A stretch of DNA of 33,266 nt from Desulfovibrio sp. GTDB taxonomy: Bacteria; Desulfobacterota; Desulfovibrionia; Desulfovibrionales; Desulfovibrionaceae. Of this stretch, positions 26,079 to 33,266 are shown in pieces. The notes beneath the pieces were generated by a model. That model worked only from the letters and a program-made list of their open reading frames with translations, was not told where the DNA came from and ran no database searches. A program made the position numbers and the translations under genes. The stretch covers positions 1-33,266 of the forward strand of contig JAISZH010000052.1 of assembly GCA_031269345.1 (NCBI GenBank), read 5' to 3'. Each line of letters begins with the position of its first letter. Positions within the stretch are counted from its first letter, which is position 1.

Positions 26079-26522
26079 TTATATGATATCTTCCACATGC
26101 TTTGCCGCGATGGCCACGGCTTCTCCTTCCACGACAACCTCGCCGCGTTGGTTGACGCAACGCGTCGCCATGCGGATGCGGTTCTTCTCAAGTTTTTCCG
26201 TAACCTCACCTTCGGCGCGCAAGGTGTCGCCGATTTTGACCGGGCGTTTGAAATTGCAGCTTTGCGATACGTACAGCGCGCCTTTGCCAGGAATATACAT
26301 CCCCACCAATGTGGAGAACAACGAAGCGGAAAGCATGCCCTGGGCGATGCGTCCGCCCATTTTCTTACCCAGGGAACTGCCGAGGGCATAGACCTCATCC
26401 ACATGGATAGGATTGAAATCCGCGGTCATGGCCGAAAAACTATGAATGTCCGATTCCGTGATGGTTTTCGAAAAGGAGGCTTTGTCGCCTATGTTGATTT
26501 CATCATAAGTTTTGCCCCTCAT
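26079..26522 (-). CDS. MaoC-like (R)-specific enoyl-CoA hydratase
   Basis: A 147-residue hotdog-fold protein of the PhaJ/MaoC type. Family members add or remove water across the double bond of enoyl-CoA to give (R)-3-hydroxyacyl-CoA. The catalytic hydratase-2 motif is visible as DFNPIHVDEVYA (Asp and His, around residues 35-41), followed by GGRIAQGMLSASLFS and PVKIGDTLRAEGEV. Length is normal for a stand-alone PhaJ. The start has AAGGAGG upstream. It lies 59 bases after the acyl-CoA dehydrogenase and 17 before the permease. It could also act as a thioesterase-like hotdog enzyme, but the Asp/His motif argues for hydratase. Confidence 0.88.
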   Translation of the reverse strand: MRGKTYDEINIGDKASFSKTITESDIHSFSAMTADFNPIHVDEVYALGSSLGKKMGGRIAQGMLSASLFSTLVGMYIPGKGALYVSQSCNFKRPVKIGDTLRAEGEVTEKLEKNRIRMATRCVNQRGEVVVEGEAVAIAAKHVEDII

Positions 26523-26548
26523 AGTTTCCTCCTTGCATGGACAAACGT

Positions 26549-26577
26549 CTTCGCTCCGGCGTTTGGCCGGAGCGAAG
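26549..26577 (-). other. Intercistronic hairpin, dehydrogenase/MaoC gap
   Basis: CTTCGCTCCGGC and GCCGGAGCGAAG form a perfect 12-bp stem around GTTTG, immediately after the dehydrogenase stop and before the ribosome site of the hydratase. There is no strong T tail on the minus strand. Confidence 0.7.
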
Positions 26578-26581
26578 GTAT

Positions 26582-27724
26582 TTATTTCAGGCCTATGACG
26601 TTACGGGCAATGACCAATTTGTGAATTTCCGATGTGCCTTCGTAAATCTTGAGCAGACGGGAATCTCGGAACAGCCGCTCAATGGGCATATCTCTCATGT
26701 AGCCATAGCCGCCGTGTATCTGCATGGCCGTGTCGGCGCAGAAGCAGGCCGTTTCCGCCCCGTAATACTTGGCGATGGCGGCATCCAGGGAAAACGGCAG
26801 ACCCGCGCTTTTCAGCCAGGCGGCCTTGTACACCAAACCGCGCAAGGCTTCTATGCGCACCTTCATATCCGCCGCATACCAGGAAAGCCCCTGCTGCGCG
26901 CCGATGGGTTTGCCGAACTGCACCCGGTTGTTGAGATAGGTGACGGATTCCTCAAGAGCTCTTTCGGCAATTCCCAAACCTTGGGCGGCAATGCCGATGC
27001 GCGCGAAATCCAACAGTTCCATGGCCATGGCGAACCCTTTGCCAGGCGCGCCCAGCAGGTGGTCTTTGGGCACACGGCAGTCCTTGAAAAAGATTTCCAC
27101 GGTTTCGGATCCCCGCAGGCCGAGCTTGTCTTCCACTTTGCCCGCGCTGAAACCGGGAGTGCCCTTTTCCACCAGTATGCCGCTCATGCCACGCAGGCCC
27201 TTTTCCGGTTCTGTCAAGGCGAAGACCAGAGTTGTCTTGGCTATGGACCCGCCGGTGATGAAGCATTTGTTGCCGTTGAGCACATAATGGTCGCCATCGG
27301 ATATGGCCGTGGTCTTGGCGGCTGCGGCATCGGAGCCTGCCTGCGGCTCGGTGAGGGCAAAAGCGGCCAGATTGCCGCCACTCAACAGAGGCGGCAGGAA
27401 TTGTTTTTTCTGCGCGTCCGTGCCGTACTTGTAAATGCCGAACGGGGTAATCTGGGTGATGGACAGGGTCGCGGCTGTGGAGGCGCAACGCTTGGCCAGT
27501 TCTTCCACAATCAGCGCCTTGCTTATGTCATCGCCGCCGCTGCCGCCGTATTCCTCGGGAAAGCCCGTGCCCACGAAGCCGAGCTCGGTCATGCGCTTGA
27601 ACAGTTCATGCGAAAATTCGTGTCTGCTGTCCAGTTCGGCCGCCTTGGGCTCCACCTCTTTGAGAGCAAAGTCCTGCGCCGCCTGTTGAATAAGTTTCTG
27701 TTCTTCGGTGAGTTGAAAATCCAT
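26582..27724 (-). CDS. Short-chain acyl-CoA dehydrogenase
   Basis: A 380-residue FAD flavoprotein that interconverts acyl-CoA and trans-2-enoyl-CoA, normally passing electrons to electron-transfer flavoprotein. Motifs: FALTEPQAGSDAAAAKTTA (flavin/substrate loop), YVLNGNKCFITGGSIAKTTLVFA, QFGKPIGAQQGLSWYAADM, and the C-terminal KIYEGTSEIHKLVIARN. The Glu in YEG is the expected catalytic base of butyryl- and other short-chain members. Length is typical. The ribosome site is AAGGAG. No etfA/etfB lies in the window, so electron acceptors must be encoded elsewhere. The chain length of the substrate cannot be read reliably from sequence; C4 is the likeliest from context. Confidence 0.93.
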   Translation of the reverse strand: MDFQLTEEQKLIQQAAQDFALKEVEPKAAELDSRHEFSHELFKRMTELGFVGTGFPEEYGGSGGDDISKALIVEELAKRCASTAATLSITQITPFGIYKYGTDAQKKQFLPPLLSGGNLAAFALTEPQAGSDAAAAKTTAISDGDHYVLNGNKCFITGGSIAKTTLVFALTEPEKGLRGMSGILVEKGTPGFSAGKVEDKLGLRGSETVEIFFKDCRVPKDHLLGAPGKGFAMAMELLDFARIGIAAQGLGIAERALEESVTYLNNRVQFGKPIGAQQGLSWYAADMKVRIEALRGLVYKAAWLKSAGLPFSLDAAIAKYYGAETACFCADTAMQIHGGYGYMRDMPIERLFRDSRLLKIYEGTSEIHKLVIARNVIGLK

Positions 27725-27778
27725 ACCTTACTCCTTATCTCTACTGCTTGCTTGTGTCTATACCGCGCCCATGCGCCA

Positions 27779-27809
27779 GCGCTTCCACCACCGCAGGCGG
27801 AAGAAGCGC
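27779..27809 (-). other. Intercistronic hairpin, CoA-transferase/dehydrogenase gap
   Basis: GCGCTTC (27779-27785) pairs with GAAGCGC (27803-27809), with an inner imperfect CCACC/GGCGG stem. It lies between the CoA-transferase stop and the dehydrogenase start, in a 100-base gap. The pattern matches the hairpins in two other gaps of this operon. Confidence 0.5.
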
Positions 27810-27824
27810 CGTTCCGTTCCGCCC

Positions 27825-29384
27825 TTACAGCGTAAGCCCCATGGGCGCGTCCTTGAAAATGCGCGGATCCATGGTTTTCAGATCATCGGCGATCAAGGGT
27901 TTGAATTCCATCTTGGCCAGAATGTGTTTTTCCAGGTCCACGCCGGGAGCGATTTCCACCAGCATGATACCATCGGGCGTCAGCCGGAGTACCGCGCGTT
28001 CTGTCAGGTACAGCACTTCCTGGCCGGAAGAGACCGCGAATTCGCCGCTGAAGGTCACCTGTTCCAGCTTGTTGATGAACTTGACGCCATCGGCGTCTTT
28101 CACGATGTTCAACTTGCCGTCCTTGATCTCGTATTCGGCCTTGCCTGCGGTGAAAGTACCGCAGAAGCACACCTTTTTGGCGTTCTGCGAGATGTTCACG
28201 AAGCCGCCCGGCCCGACCACGCGTCCGGCGAACTTGCTCACGTTGACGTTGCCCTTCGGGTCGATCTGGGCCGCGCCCAGGCAGCTCAGATCGATGCCGC
28301 CGCCATCGTAGACATCGAAGATGTCCGGGTGTTTGTACATGGCCACGGGGTTGACCGAACCGCCTATGCCCACGCCGGGTAGCGGCACGCCTCCGAGTAT
28401 GCCGGATTCTATGGACAGGGTGATTTTGTCGGCAATGCCCTCTTCGCCCGCGACTCCCGCCACGGAATCGGGAATGCCGATGCCCAGGTTGACCAGTGTG
28501 TTCGGGGTGAGTTCAAAGGCCCCTCTGCGCCCGATGACTTTGCGCACGGTGAGGGGTTCCGGGGCAATGGCGTCCACGGGTATGCGGCGGTTACCGGCGC
28601 ATTCTGCGCGGTATTCCGGAAAGAGGAAAAACTGCACATTGTTTTCCGGCTTCCCTTCCACAACGTAGTCCACCATGAAGCCGTGCACCTTGACTTCCTG
28701 GGCTGGCAGGGAGCCGCGCGCCACCACCTTGTTGACCTGAGCGACGACTATACCGCCGCTGTTGTGCGCGGCGGCGGCCATCTCCAACTGGTCGCCGTGC
28801 GTGCCCTCGTCGCTGAGCGAAAGGTTGCCGTCGGTGTCCCCGTATGAGGCTTTGATAAAGCAGATGTTGATGGGAAAGGCTTTGTACAGGAGTTGTTCCC
28901 GACCGCAGACATTGAGCAGTTCCACCACTTCTTCACCGGAAGCGCGCGCCGCGTCGTTGGCCTTGCAGCCTTCCAGGCGAGGGTCGGCGAAGGTTTTCAG
29001 CCCGACATGGGTGAGCACACCCACCTTGCCGCCGCCTATGGCGCGCAATAGATGTGAGGTAACGCCCTGAGGCACCATATAGGAAACTATCTTGTTCTCA
29101 ACGGTAAGTTTGTTAAGTCCGGGCTCCAGGCCGATATGGGCGCAATACAGCTTCTTGATCAGGCCCTCAATGGCCAGATGGTTGCAGCCGCGCGTCTTGC
29201 CATCGCCCACAGCGGCCGTGTGAAATATTGTGAGGCCGCTCGGAGACCCGGAGGCAAGCCTGCGTTCCTTGAGGGCAATCAGTATTTCCTCGGGCACTCC
29301 GGACCCCACAAAACCGCCCACGCCGAGCGTCATGCCGTCCTTGACCAGTTCGGCCGCCTGTTGCGCCGTAATAACCTTGCTCAT
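27825..29384 (-). CDS. Acyl-CoA:carboxylate CoA-transferase (YdiF/propionate type)
   Basis: A 519-residue single-chain family I CoA-transferase with the two halves fused. It moves CoA between an acyl-CoA such as acetyl-CoA and a free short-chain acid. The N-terminal half opens with AAELVKDGMTLGVGGFVGSG and has the glycine-rich FHTAAVGDGKTRGCNHLA. The C-terminal half has LVNLGIGIPDSVAGVAGEEG and the catalytic glutamate in LSIESGILGGVPLPG. Length matches the propionate/acetate CoA-transferase group (about 520 residues). The start has AGGAG eight bases upstream. In this operon it would activate the acid brought in by the permease without spending ATP directly. Substrate range in this family is broad, so the exact acid is uncertain. 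Confidence 0.92.
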   Translation of the reverse strand: MSKVITAQQAAELVKDGMTLGVGGFVGSGVPEEILIALKERRLASGSPSGLTIFHTAAVGDGKTRGCNHLAIEGLIKKLYCAHIGLEPGLNKLTVENKIVSYMVPQGVTSHLLRAIGGGKVGVLTHVGLKTFADPRLEGCKANDAARASGEEVVELLNVCGREQLLYKAFPINICFIKASYGDTDGNLSLSDEGTHGDQLEMAAAAHNSGGIVVAQVNKVVARGSLPAQEVKVHGFMVDYVVEGKPENNVQFFLFPEYRAECAGNRRIPVDAIAPEPLTVRKVIGRRGAFELTPNTLVNLGIGIPDSVAGVAGEEGIADKITLSIESGILGGVPLPGVGIGGSVNPVAMYKHPDIFDVYDGGGIDLSCLGAAQIDPKGNVNVSKFAGRVVGPGGFVNISQNAKKVCFCGTFTAGKAEYEIKDGKLNIVKDADGVKFINKLEQVTFSGEFAVSSGQEVLYLTERAVLRLTPDGIMLVEIAPGVDLEKHILAKMEFKPLIADDLKTMDPRIFKDAPMGLTL

Positions 29385-29445
29385 ACACTATACTCCTTAT
29401 GCTTGTAAAAAAATTCGCCGAAGGGCAGGCTGTGCACGGGGAACA

Positions 29446-30222
29446 TCAATACTTGAACTTCGCGGGCCGTTTTTCCAGGAATGCCTTGCATCCTTCTTTC
29501 TGATCCTCGGTGGCAAAGCAGAGGGAAATGAGGTTCTTTTCCAGTTCCATGGCCTTGTAGATATCCGTATCAGCGCCGCGGTTGATCGCGATCTTGGCGT
29601 AACGGATGGCAATGCCGGATTTGGAAACGATGGTTTTCATCATGGCCAGGGCTTCATCCAACAGGGCATCGGCTGGCACCACCTTGTTCGCCAGACCCAG
29701 GGCCTTGGCTTCGTCGGCCTTGACGTTGCGGCCCGTGTAAATGAGTTCCCGGGCCATGCCGAGGCCGATAAGGCGGGGCAGACGCTGACTGCCGCCGAAA
29801 CCGGGTATCAGTCCCAGGTTCACTTCCGGTTGTCCAAACACGGCGTTCTCGGACGCTATGCGGATGTCGCAGGCCATGCTCAGTTCGCAACCTCCACCCA
29901 GGGCGAATCCGTTCACGGCCGCGATAAAGGGTTTGCCCATGAGTTCGACGCGGTTGAACACTTCCTGGGCGAACTCCATATAGGCCCTGGCCTGCTCGCT
30001 GGTATAGTCGGCCATCTGGGAAATGTCGGCTCCGGCCACAAAGGCTTTGCCGCTGCCTGTGATAACGGCCCCTTTGATATCGGCGCTGTCTCTGATGATG
30101 GTCAGCACGGCGTCCAACTCTTTCAGTGTGTCGTTATTCAGGGCGTTTAAGGCTTTAGGGCGGTTCATAGTGACGAGGGCAATGGAGTCTTTCTTTTCGA
30201 AAAGCAGATTTTCGTAAGGCAT
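29446..30222 (-). CDS. Enoyl-CoA hydratase (crotonase family)
   Basis: A 258-residue crotonase-fold enzyme, the first gene of the six-gene minus-strand operon. It has the oxyanion-hole segment GKAFVAGADISQMAD, the first catalytic glutamate region NGFALGGGCELSMACDIRIA, and the second glutamate in FGQPEVNLGLIPGFGGSQRL. This is the pattern of true hydratases that give (S)-3-hydroxyacyl-CoA. Length is standard. AAAGGAGGAAACC precedes the ATG. The CoA-transferase follows after 61 bases. Upstream lies an IS630-like remnant, so its promoter must sit in 30223-30289 or read through the remnant from the AT-rich spacer. Confidence 0.93.
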   Translation of the reverse strand: MPYENLLFEKKDSIALVTMNRPKALNALNNDTLKELDAVLTIIRDSADIKGAVITGSGKAFVAGADISQMADYTSEQARAYMEFAQEVFNRVELMGKPFIAAVNGFALGGGCELSMACDIRIASENAVFGQPEVNLGLIPGFGGSQRLPRLIGLGMARELIYTGRNVKADEAKALGLANKVVPADALLDEALAMMKTIVSKSGIAIRYAKIAINRGADTDIYKAMELEKNLISLCFATEDQKEGCKAFLEKRPAKFKY

Positions 30223-30289
30223 GGTTTCCTCCTTTAATAAGATAAGAAGAAAGTGATTTGCGTCATCTAAATATTACAATATAGCCTTT

Positions 30290-30571
30290 TCAATGTGATC
30301 CTGCATCATCCGTGGTAAATTGCCAAGCAATCGACTTTGGCGTCTTGTTTCTCTCGGCTTCCCAAGCGGCCGATTCACTCCGAAATGTTTCTATCTTCTC
30401 AATGCGTCGGCCAAGACACTGCATCGCCATAATGTTGATTTCAATCTCCGCGATGTCCAACCAGCTTCCATGCTTCGGAGTTCCGTCCATCATCCCATCA
30501 TCCGTGGGCGTTATGACATATTTTTTCGTTCTCATGTTTTGACTCATCCTTTTTTTAGATGAGTCTAACAT
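30290..30571 (-). pseudogene. IS630-family transposase remnant (C-terminal part)
   Basis: The 93-residue frame contains TPKHGSWLDIAEIEINIMAM, QCLGRRIEKIETFRSE, SAAWEAERN and WQFTTDDA, the recognisable end of IS630-type DDE transposases, including the region of the last catalytic Glu. The N-terminal catalytic domain is missing, and the extreme C-terminus stops early (DDAGSH instead of a longer basic tail). About 30 leading residues look unrelated. It is therefore a decayed fragment. No terminal inverted repeats were identified. Confidence 0.7.
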
Positions 30572-31039
30572 ATCAATATCTTAGATGGCGCAAATCAAGA
30601 GTAAGAGGCAGTTGCAATCTTTCACGGCAGAAGGCGGATACGAAAATTGCCTGCGGGAGACGGAGCTTCCTCACCGGACGGCTGACGTGTTGGCAGTATG
30701 CGCGTGAACTTTGAAGAAGCAACAAGTATTCCATAAAGACTGTTTTAGTTAATATATTAAAATAACTAGAATAATTTTTTGTATGACACAACGATGGCAA
30801 CGATCTGGACATCACTGCCGACATGTCGGTTTTTCCATATAGAGATGTAGTTTCCCTACATGTCTTGTTTTAGATACAGCACCGGCCGCACTAAAATAAT
30901 AAAGTGCGGAAATATGGAAAAAAAACAGCGAATTCGAACTTATTTTTTTCAGTCACAGACGGACACGCACGCGGGTATAGTTTCTTTTTTTATTATATCA
31001 TATTGTAATCATTATAGTTATTTTCAGTAAGCCCTCGCT
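30572..31039. other. AT-rich divergent spacer
   Basis: A long AT-rich gap between the IS630 remnant and the regulator promoter. It contains small inverted repeats (CCGACATGTCGG at 30818; ATGTAG/CTACAT near 30845-30858) and runs of A/T around 30970-31020. I found no convincing -24/-12 sigma-54 promoter by eye. The ORF 30573-30824 has no ribosome site or protein-like pattern. Confidence 0.5.
30818..30829. promoter_or_regulatory. Palindrome CCGACATGTCGG (possible activator site)
   Basis: A perfect 12-bp palindrome whose half (CCGACA/TGTCGG) also occurs three times in the leader of the regulator gene at 31105-31131. It sits about 590 bases upstream of the operon start, which is compatible with an enhancer site for a sigma-54 activator. 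Binding is inferred. Confidence 0.45.
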
Positions 31040-31068
31040 TTGACTTATAACTTTTTTGTCTGTATTAA
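31040..31068 (+). promoter_or_regulatory. Sigma-70-type promoter of the regulator gene
   Basis: TTGACT (31040-31045) and TATTAA (31063-31068) with an exact 17-base spacer. Predicted transcription starts near 31075, leaving a leader of about 160 bases that contains the TGTCGGA repeats. Confidence 0.65.
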
Positions 31069-31094
31069 ACTACACTATTGTTGTTTTATGTCGC

Positions 31095-31131
31095 TGTCGA
31101 GCTTTCCGACAGTATTTGTCGGATTGTCGGA
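31095..31131. promoter_or_regulatory. TGTCGGA repeat cluster (operator or UAS candidate)
   Basis: TCCGACA GTATT TGTCGGA (31105-31123) is a perfect 7-bp inverted repeat. It is followed directly by another TGTCGGA (31125-31131) and preceded by CTGTCG (31095-31100), which can pair with CGACAG. These lie downstream of the predicted regulator promoter, so binding there could give autoregulation. Confidence 0.5.
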
Positions 31132-31235
31132 TCATGGAATAAAAAATAGCTTTACTTATACCTGAGACAACATATATGCTCAGAAAAAATTCTAGACCGC
31201 TTCAGGCCGATAGCCACTACAGCGGAGGTACGCCG

Positions 31236-32717
31236 ATGGACGACTGCTACGCAAAGGAAGTGGAAGAACTGCGCCGTGAAAACGAAAGCCTGCGCGGGGA
31301 ACTGCACAGCGCGCTGCTAAACAATTATATCTACGAGACAATCATGCGCATCCTGCCGGACGGATTTCTGGTCGTGGCCAGAGACGGTTCCATCAGGGAC
31401 ATCAACGAGACGTACTGCAAATTTTTTGGAGTGAAACGCGAGAAGGTTATCGGCACGCCCATAGTCAACCTTATCCCCAACACAAAGATGCTGGAAATCA
31501 TGGAAAAAGATCTCACGGAAATAGATACGTACCATGAGTATCTTCCCGGCACCACTGCGGGGGAACTGCGTGTGGCGGTCACTCGCCTGCCGGTGCGCAC
31601 GCGTTCCGGAGAGATATTCTCCAGCGTAGCGCATATAAAATTTTCTCAATACAATGCCAAGCTCATGCAGTCCATCCTGGAAATGGGCGAGGAGATAAAG
31701 TATTACCGCAAGGAATTGACCCGTCATTCCATAGAAACATACTCCTTCGAAACCCTGCCCACATCCAGTCCGGTGTACAGGGAAGCCAAGCTGCAGGCGC
31801 AACGCTTTGCCTCCAGCGATCTCCCGATCATGCTTTCCGGGGAAACCGGGGTGGGCAAGGAAGTTTTCGCCAATGCCGTCCATAATGCCAGCGACCGGCG
31901 CAACGGCCCCTTCGTTTGCATCAACTGCACCTCCATTCCTGCGGAATTGCTGGAATCCGAACTTTTCGGCTACGAGGAGGGCGCGTTTACCGGCGGGCGC
32001 AGGGGCGGCAAAAAGGGCAAATTTGAACTGGCATCAGGCGGAACCCTGTTTTTGGACGAAGTCGGCGATATGCCCCTGTCCATGCAGGTCAAGTTGCTGC
32101 GGGTCCTGCAGGACAACTGCATCGAACGGGTAGGGGGAGAGCGCCAGATAAAGGTGGATGTACGTATACTTTCGGCCACAAACCAGGATCTGGATAAGAA
32201 GGTCGCGGATAAAACCTTCAGGGAAGATTTGTACTACAGGCTGAACGTGCTGCCTGTCTTCATACCGCCCCTGCGCGAGCGCAGGGAGGATATTCCGGGG
32301 CTGATCTACACCTTTCTCGACGAACTTAACCGCACTTACGCGAAAAACATGGTCATCGCCCCTGACACCTTCGTATATCTGCAAAATTACCACTGGCCCG
32401 GCAATATCCGGGAACTCCGGAACGTCATCGGCCGCTGCTTTATGACGACCGACACCGGCATCATCAATCCCGACAACCTGCCATCGCACCTGCTGACAGT
32501 TCTGGACAAGGGAAAATTCGGGGACAGGGCGCTTGCCGAGGTAATCGTGCTGCAGGAGCGCGATGTCATCATGAAGGCTCTGCGCAAGTACAATTTCAAC
32601 TGCTGCAAGGCGGCGCGGGCGCTGTCCGTGCATCGTTCCACATTGTACGCGAAAATGGAAAAGTACGGCATAAAAATTTCCGCGATGCGCAGTACTCTGG
32701 ATGCGGAAATTTCCTGA
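31236..32717 (+). CDS. PAS-containing sigma-54-dependent transcriptional activator
   Basis: About 493 residues. After a short coiled coil (AKEVEELRRENESLRGEL) comes a PAS sensor domain (about 30-135: MRILPDGFLVVARDGSIRDI). Next is a sigma-54-interacting AAA+ domain with Walker A GETGVGKE (near 202), the sigma-54 contact loop ELFGYEEGAFTGG, Walker B GGTLFLDEVGD and the FREDLYYRLNVLPV segment. A C-terminal Fis-type helix-turn-helix closes it (NFNCCKAARALSVHRSTLYAKM). The contact loop reads GAFTGG instead of the usual GAFTGA. The start at 31236 has GGAGG seven bases upstream; the earlier ATG at 31176 lacks one. It is divergent from the acyl-CoA operon, so it probably controls that operon in response to a small ligand bound by PAS. 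Confidence 0.92.
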   Translation: MDDCYAKEVEELRRENESLRGELHSALLNNYIYETIMRILPDGFLVVARDGSIRDINETYCKFFGVKREKVIGTPIVNLIPNTKMLEIMEKDLTEIDTYHEYLPGTTAGELRVAVTRLPVRTRSGEIFSSVAHIKFSQYNAKLMQSILEMGEEIKYYRKELTRHSIETYSFETLPTSSPVYREAKLQAQRFASSDLPIMLSGETGVGKEVFANAVHNASDRRNGPFVCINCTSIPAELLESELFGYEEGAFTGGRRGGKKGKFELASGGTLFLDEVGDMPLSMQVKLLRVLQDNCIERVGGERQIKVDVRILSATNQDLDKKVADKTFREDLYYRLNVLPVFIPPLRERREDIPGLIYTFLDELNRTYAKNMVIAPDTFVYLQNYHWPGNIRELRNVIGRCFMTTDTGIINPDNLPSHLLTVLDKGKFGDRALAEVIVLQERDVIMKALRKYNFNCCKAARALSVHRSTLYAKMEKYGIKISAMRSTLDAEIS

Positions 32718-32723
32718 CAGATC

Positions 32724-32875
32724 AGAGCAATTTCACTTTGAAATTGCTCTGGCGGCCGCGAGAGCGGACGCCCGCCGCGAAGGCGTAAGCGCAATTTATT
32801 TGCACTGTTAAACGCCGAAGCGGGTGTAGGCTGGAGAGGGCCGGGTGCATCATCTCAAAAGTAAAATGCTATAGA
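32724..32875 (-). repeat. REP2 copy 2
   Basis: Reverse complement of the block at 23624-23770, with a few substitutions. It begins with a perfect hairpin AGAGCAATTTCA CTT TGAAATTGCTCT (32724-32750), which may also end the regulator transcript although no T run follows. It adjoins a REP1-like unit at 32876. Confidence 0.8.
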
Positions 32876-32998
32876 GCGTGTTAACTTTAATTGTTAACAC
32901 GCTCTACAGGGATTTGCAGCGCAAATCCTTGCCGCGAGATGCTTGCACGCGGGCTTTGCCCGCCGTCAAGTGAGCATCTCAAGCGTAAATGCTATAGC
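32876..32998 (+). repeat. REP1-like unit with changed stems
   Basis: Same module order as REP1 but with different arms that still pair. The head is GAGCGTGTTAAC/GTTAACACGCTC, then GGATTTGC AG C GCAAATCC, then GAGATGCT...GCGGGCTTTGCCCGC...AGCATCTC in place of GAAACAG...CTGTTTC. It fills the gap before the thioesterase gene. Confidence 0.7.
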
Positions 32999-33012
32999 TG
33001 AAGCCTCACCTT

Positions 33013-33266
33013 TCAGACCATAAAGGAAGTTTTGGTGAAGCCGTTGCCGATCATTTCCGCGACGGCATTGCCGAGTTCGTCGCGCACCTCCATCCGGTAG
33101 ACGCGCACGCGCCGGCCTTTGGAAAGCAGCGTGGAGCGGGCGATCAGACGGTTGCCGGCGGGCTGCCGGAAATAGGAAATGTTGCAGGACTGCCCCACCG
33201 TGTCCCCCTTTTCCCGGCCCAATACCCTGCCCAGGTTTGAATGCACCCCGAAGGCGAAGTCCGCCA
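33013..33266 (-). CDS. PaaI-type acyl-CoA thioesterase, 5' end outside window
   Basis: The C-terminal 84 residues of a hotdog-fold thioesterase; the reading frame stays open to the window edge. The visible part starts with ADFAFGVHSN, the usual PaaI-family segment after the active-site loop. It continues with GQSCNISYFRQPAGNRLIARS and GRRVRVYRMEVRDELGNAVAEM, which are the typical later strands. It hydrolyses short or aryl acyl-CoA esters in family members. The ORF-track start (GTG at 33246) is internal. Its link to the acyl-CoA operon is only one of distance and theme, because the regulator and two repeat blocks intervene. Confidence 0.8.
   Translation of the reverse strand, partial: ADFAFGVHSNLGRVLGREKGDTVGQSCNISYFRQPAGNRLIARSTLLSKGRRVRVYRMEVRDELGNAVAEMIGNGFTKTSFMV

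Noticed and set aside
30573-30824. 83-residue minus-strand ORF in the divergent spacer
   Set aside because: AT-rich gap sequence with no ribosome site and no recognisable domain.

Overview
The window looks like a chromosomal segment of a GC-rich, Gram-negative, anaerobic deltaproteobacterium of the Desulfovibrio type. I infer this from the housekeeping gene styles (RpoH-like sigma, cobalamin-dependent MetH, CarA-CarB overlap, HtpG, a DUF169 protein, a PAS/AAA+ sigma-54 activator) and from gene order. The species cannot be named from sequence alone. About twenty genes are supported. No tRNA, rRNA or CRISPR array was seen.

Layout. 1-950 is an AT-rich edge with one small secreted-protein gene (435-884, minus) bounded by a 22-bp inverted repeat. 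959-4035 (minus) holds an RpoH-family sigma factor translationally coupled to a large TPR protein; the N-terminus of the TPR protein carries two in-frame copies of a 126-bp dispersed repeat. 4366-12242 (plus) holds metH (no reactivation domain), an RND efflux transporter, a possible small lipoprotein, mtnA and an alpha/beta-hydrolase. 12460-19903 (plus) holds ileS, carA and carB. 20191-23535 (plus) holds htpG, with an unusual tandem-repeat insertion in the ATP-lid region, and a DUF169 protein. 23819-30222 (minus) is a six-gene operon: enoyl-CoA hydratase, CoA-transferase, acyl-CoA dehydrogenase, MaoC-type hydratase, GntP-family permease, and an unrecognised secreted, C-terminally membrane-anchored protein. 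31236-32717 (plus) is a PAS plus sigma-54 activator transcribed divergently from that operon across an AT-rich spacer with TGTCGG-type palindromes and an IS630-like transposase remnant. The window ends in the 3' part of a PaaI-type thioesterase (minus).

How it fits together. The six-gene operon reads as uptake (GntP), CoA activation (CoA-transferase) and beta-oxidation-type chemistry (two hydratases of opposite expected stereospecificity and an acyl-CoA dehydrogenase) on a short-chain acid, plausibly a 3-hydroxy acid. The adjacent activator is its likely regulator. MetH and MtnA both belong to methionine metabolism but are separated by a transporter.

A second theme is dispersed palindromic repeats. 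At least three families (called REP1, REP2 and REP3 here) occupy nearly every long intergenic gap. REP1 occurs as tandem pairs at two loci, once with period 126 inside a coding region and once with period 125 between genes. The three points most worth a second look are the in-frame REP1 pair splitting a signal peptide, the 11-residue repeat array in the HtpG lid, and the acyl-CoA operon with its unknown last gene.
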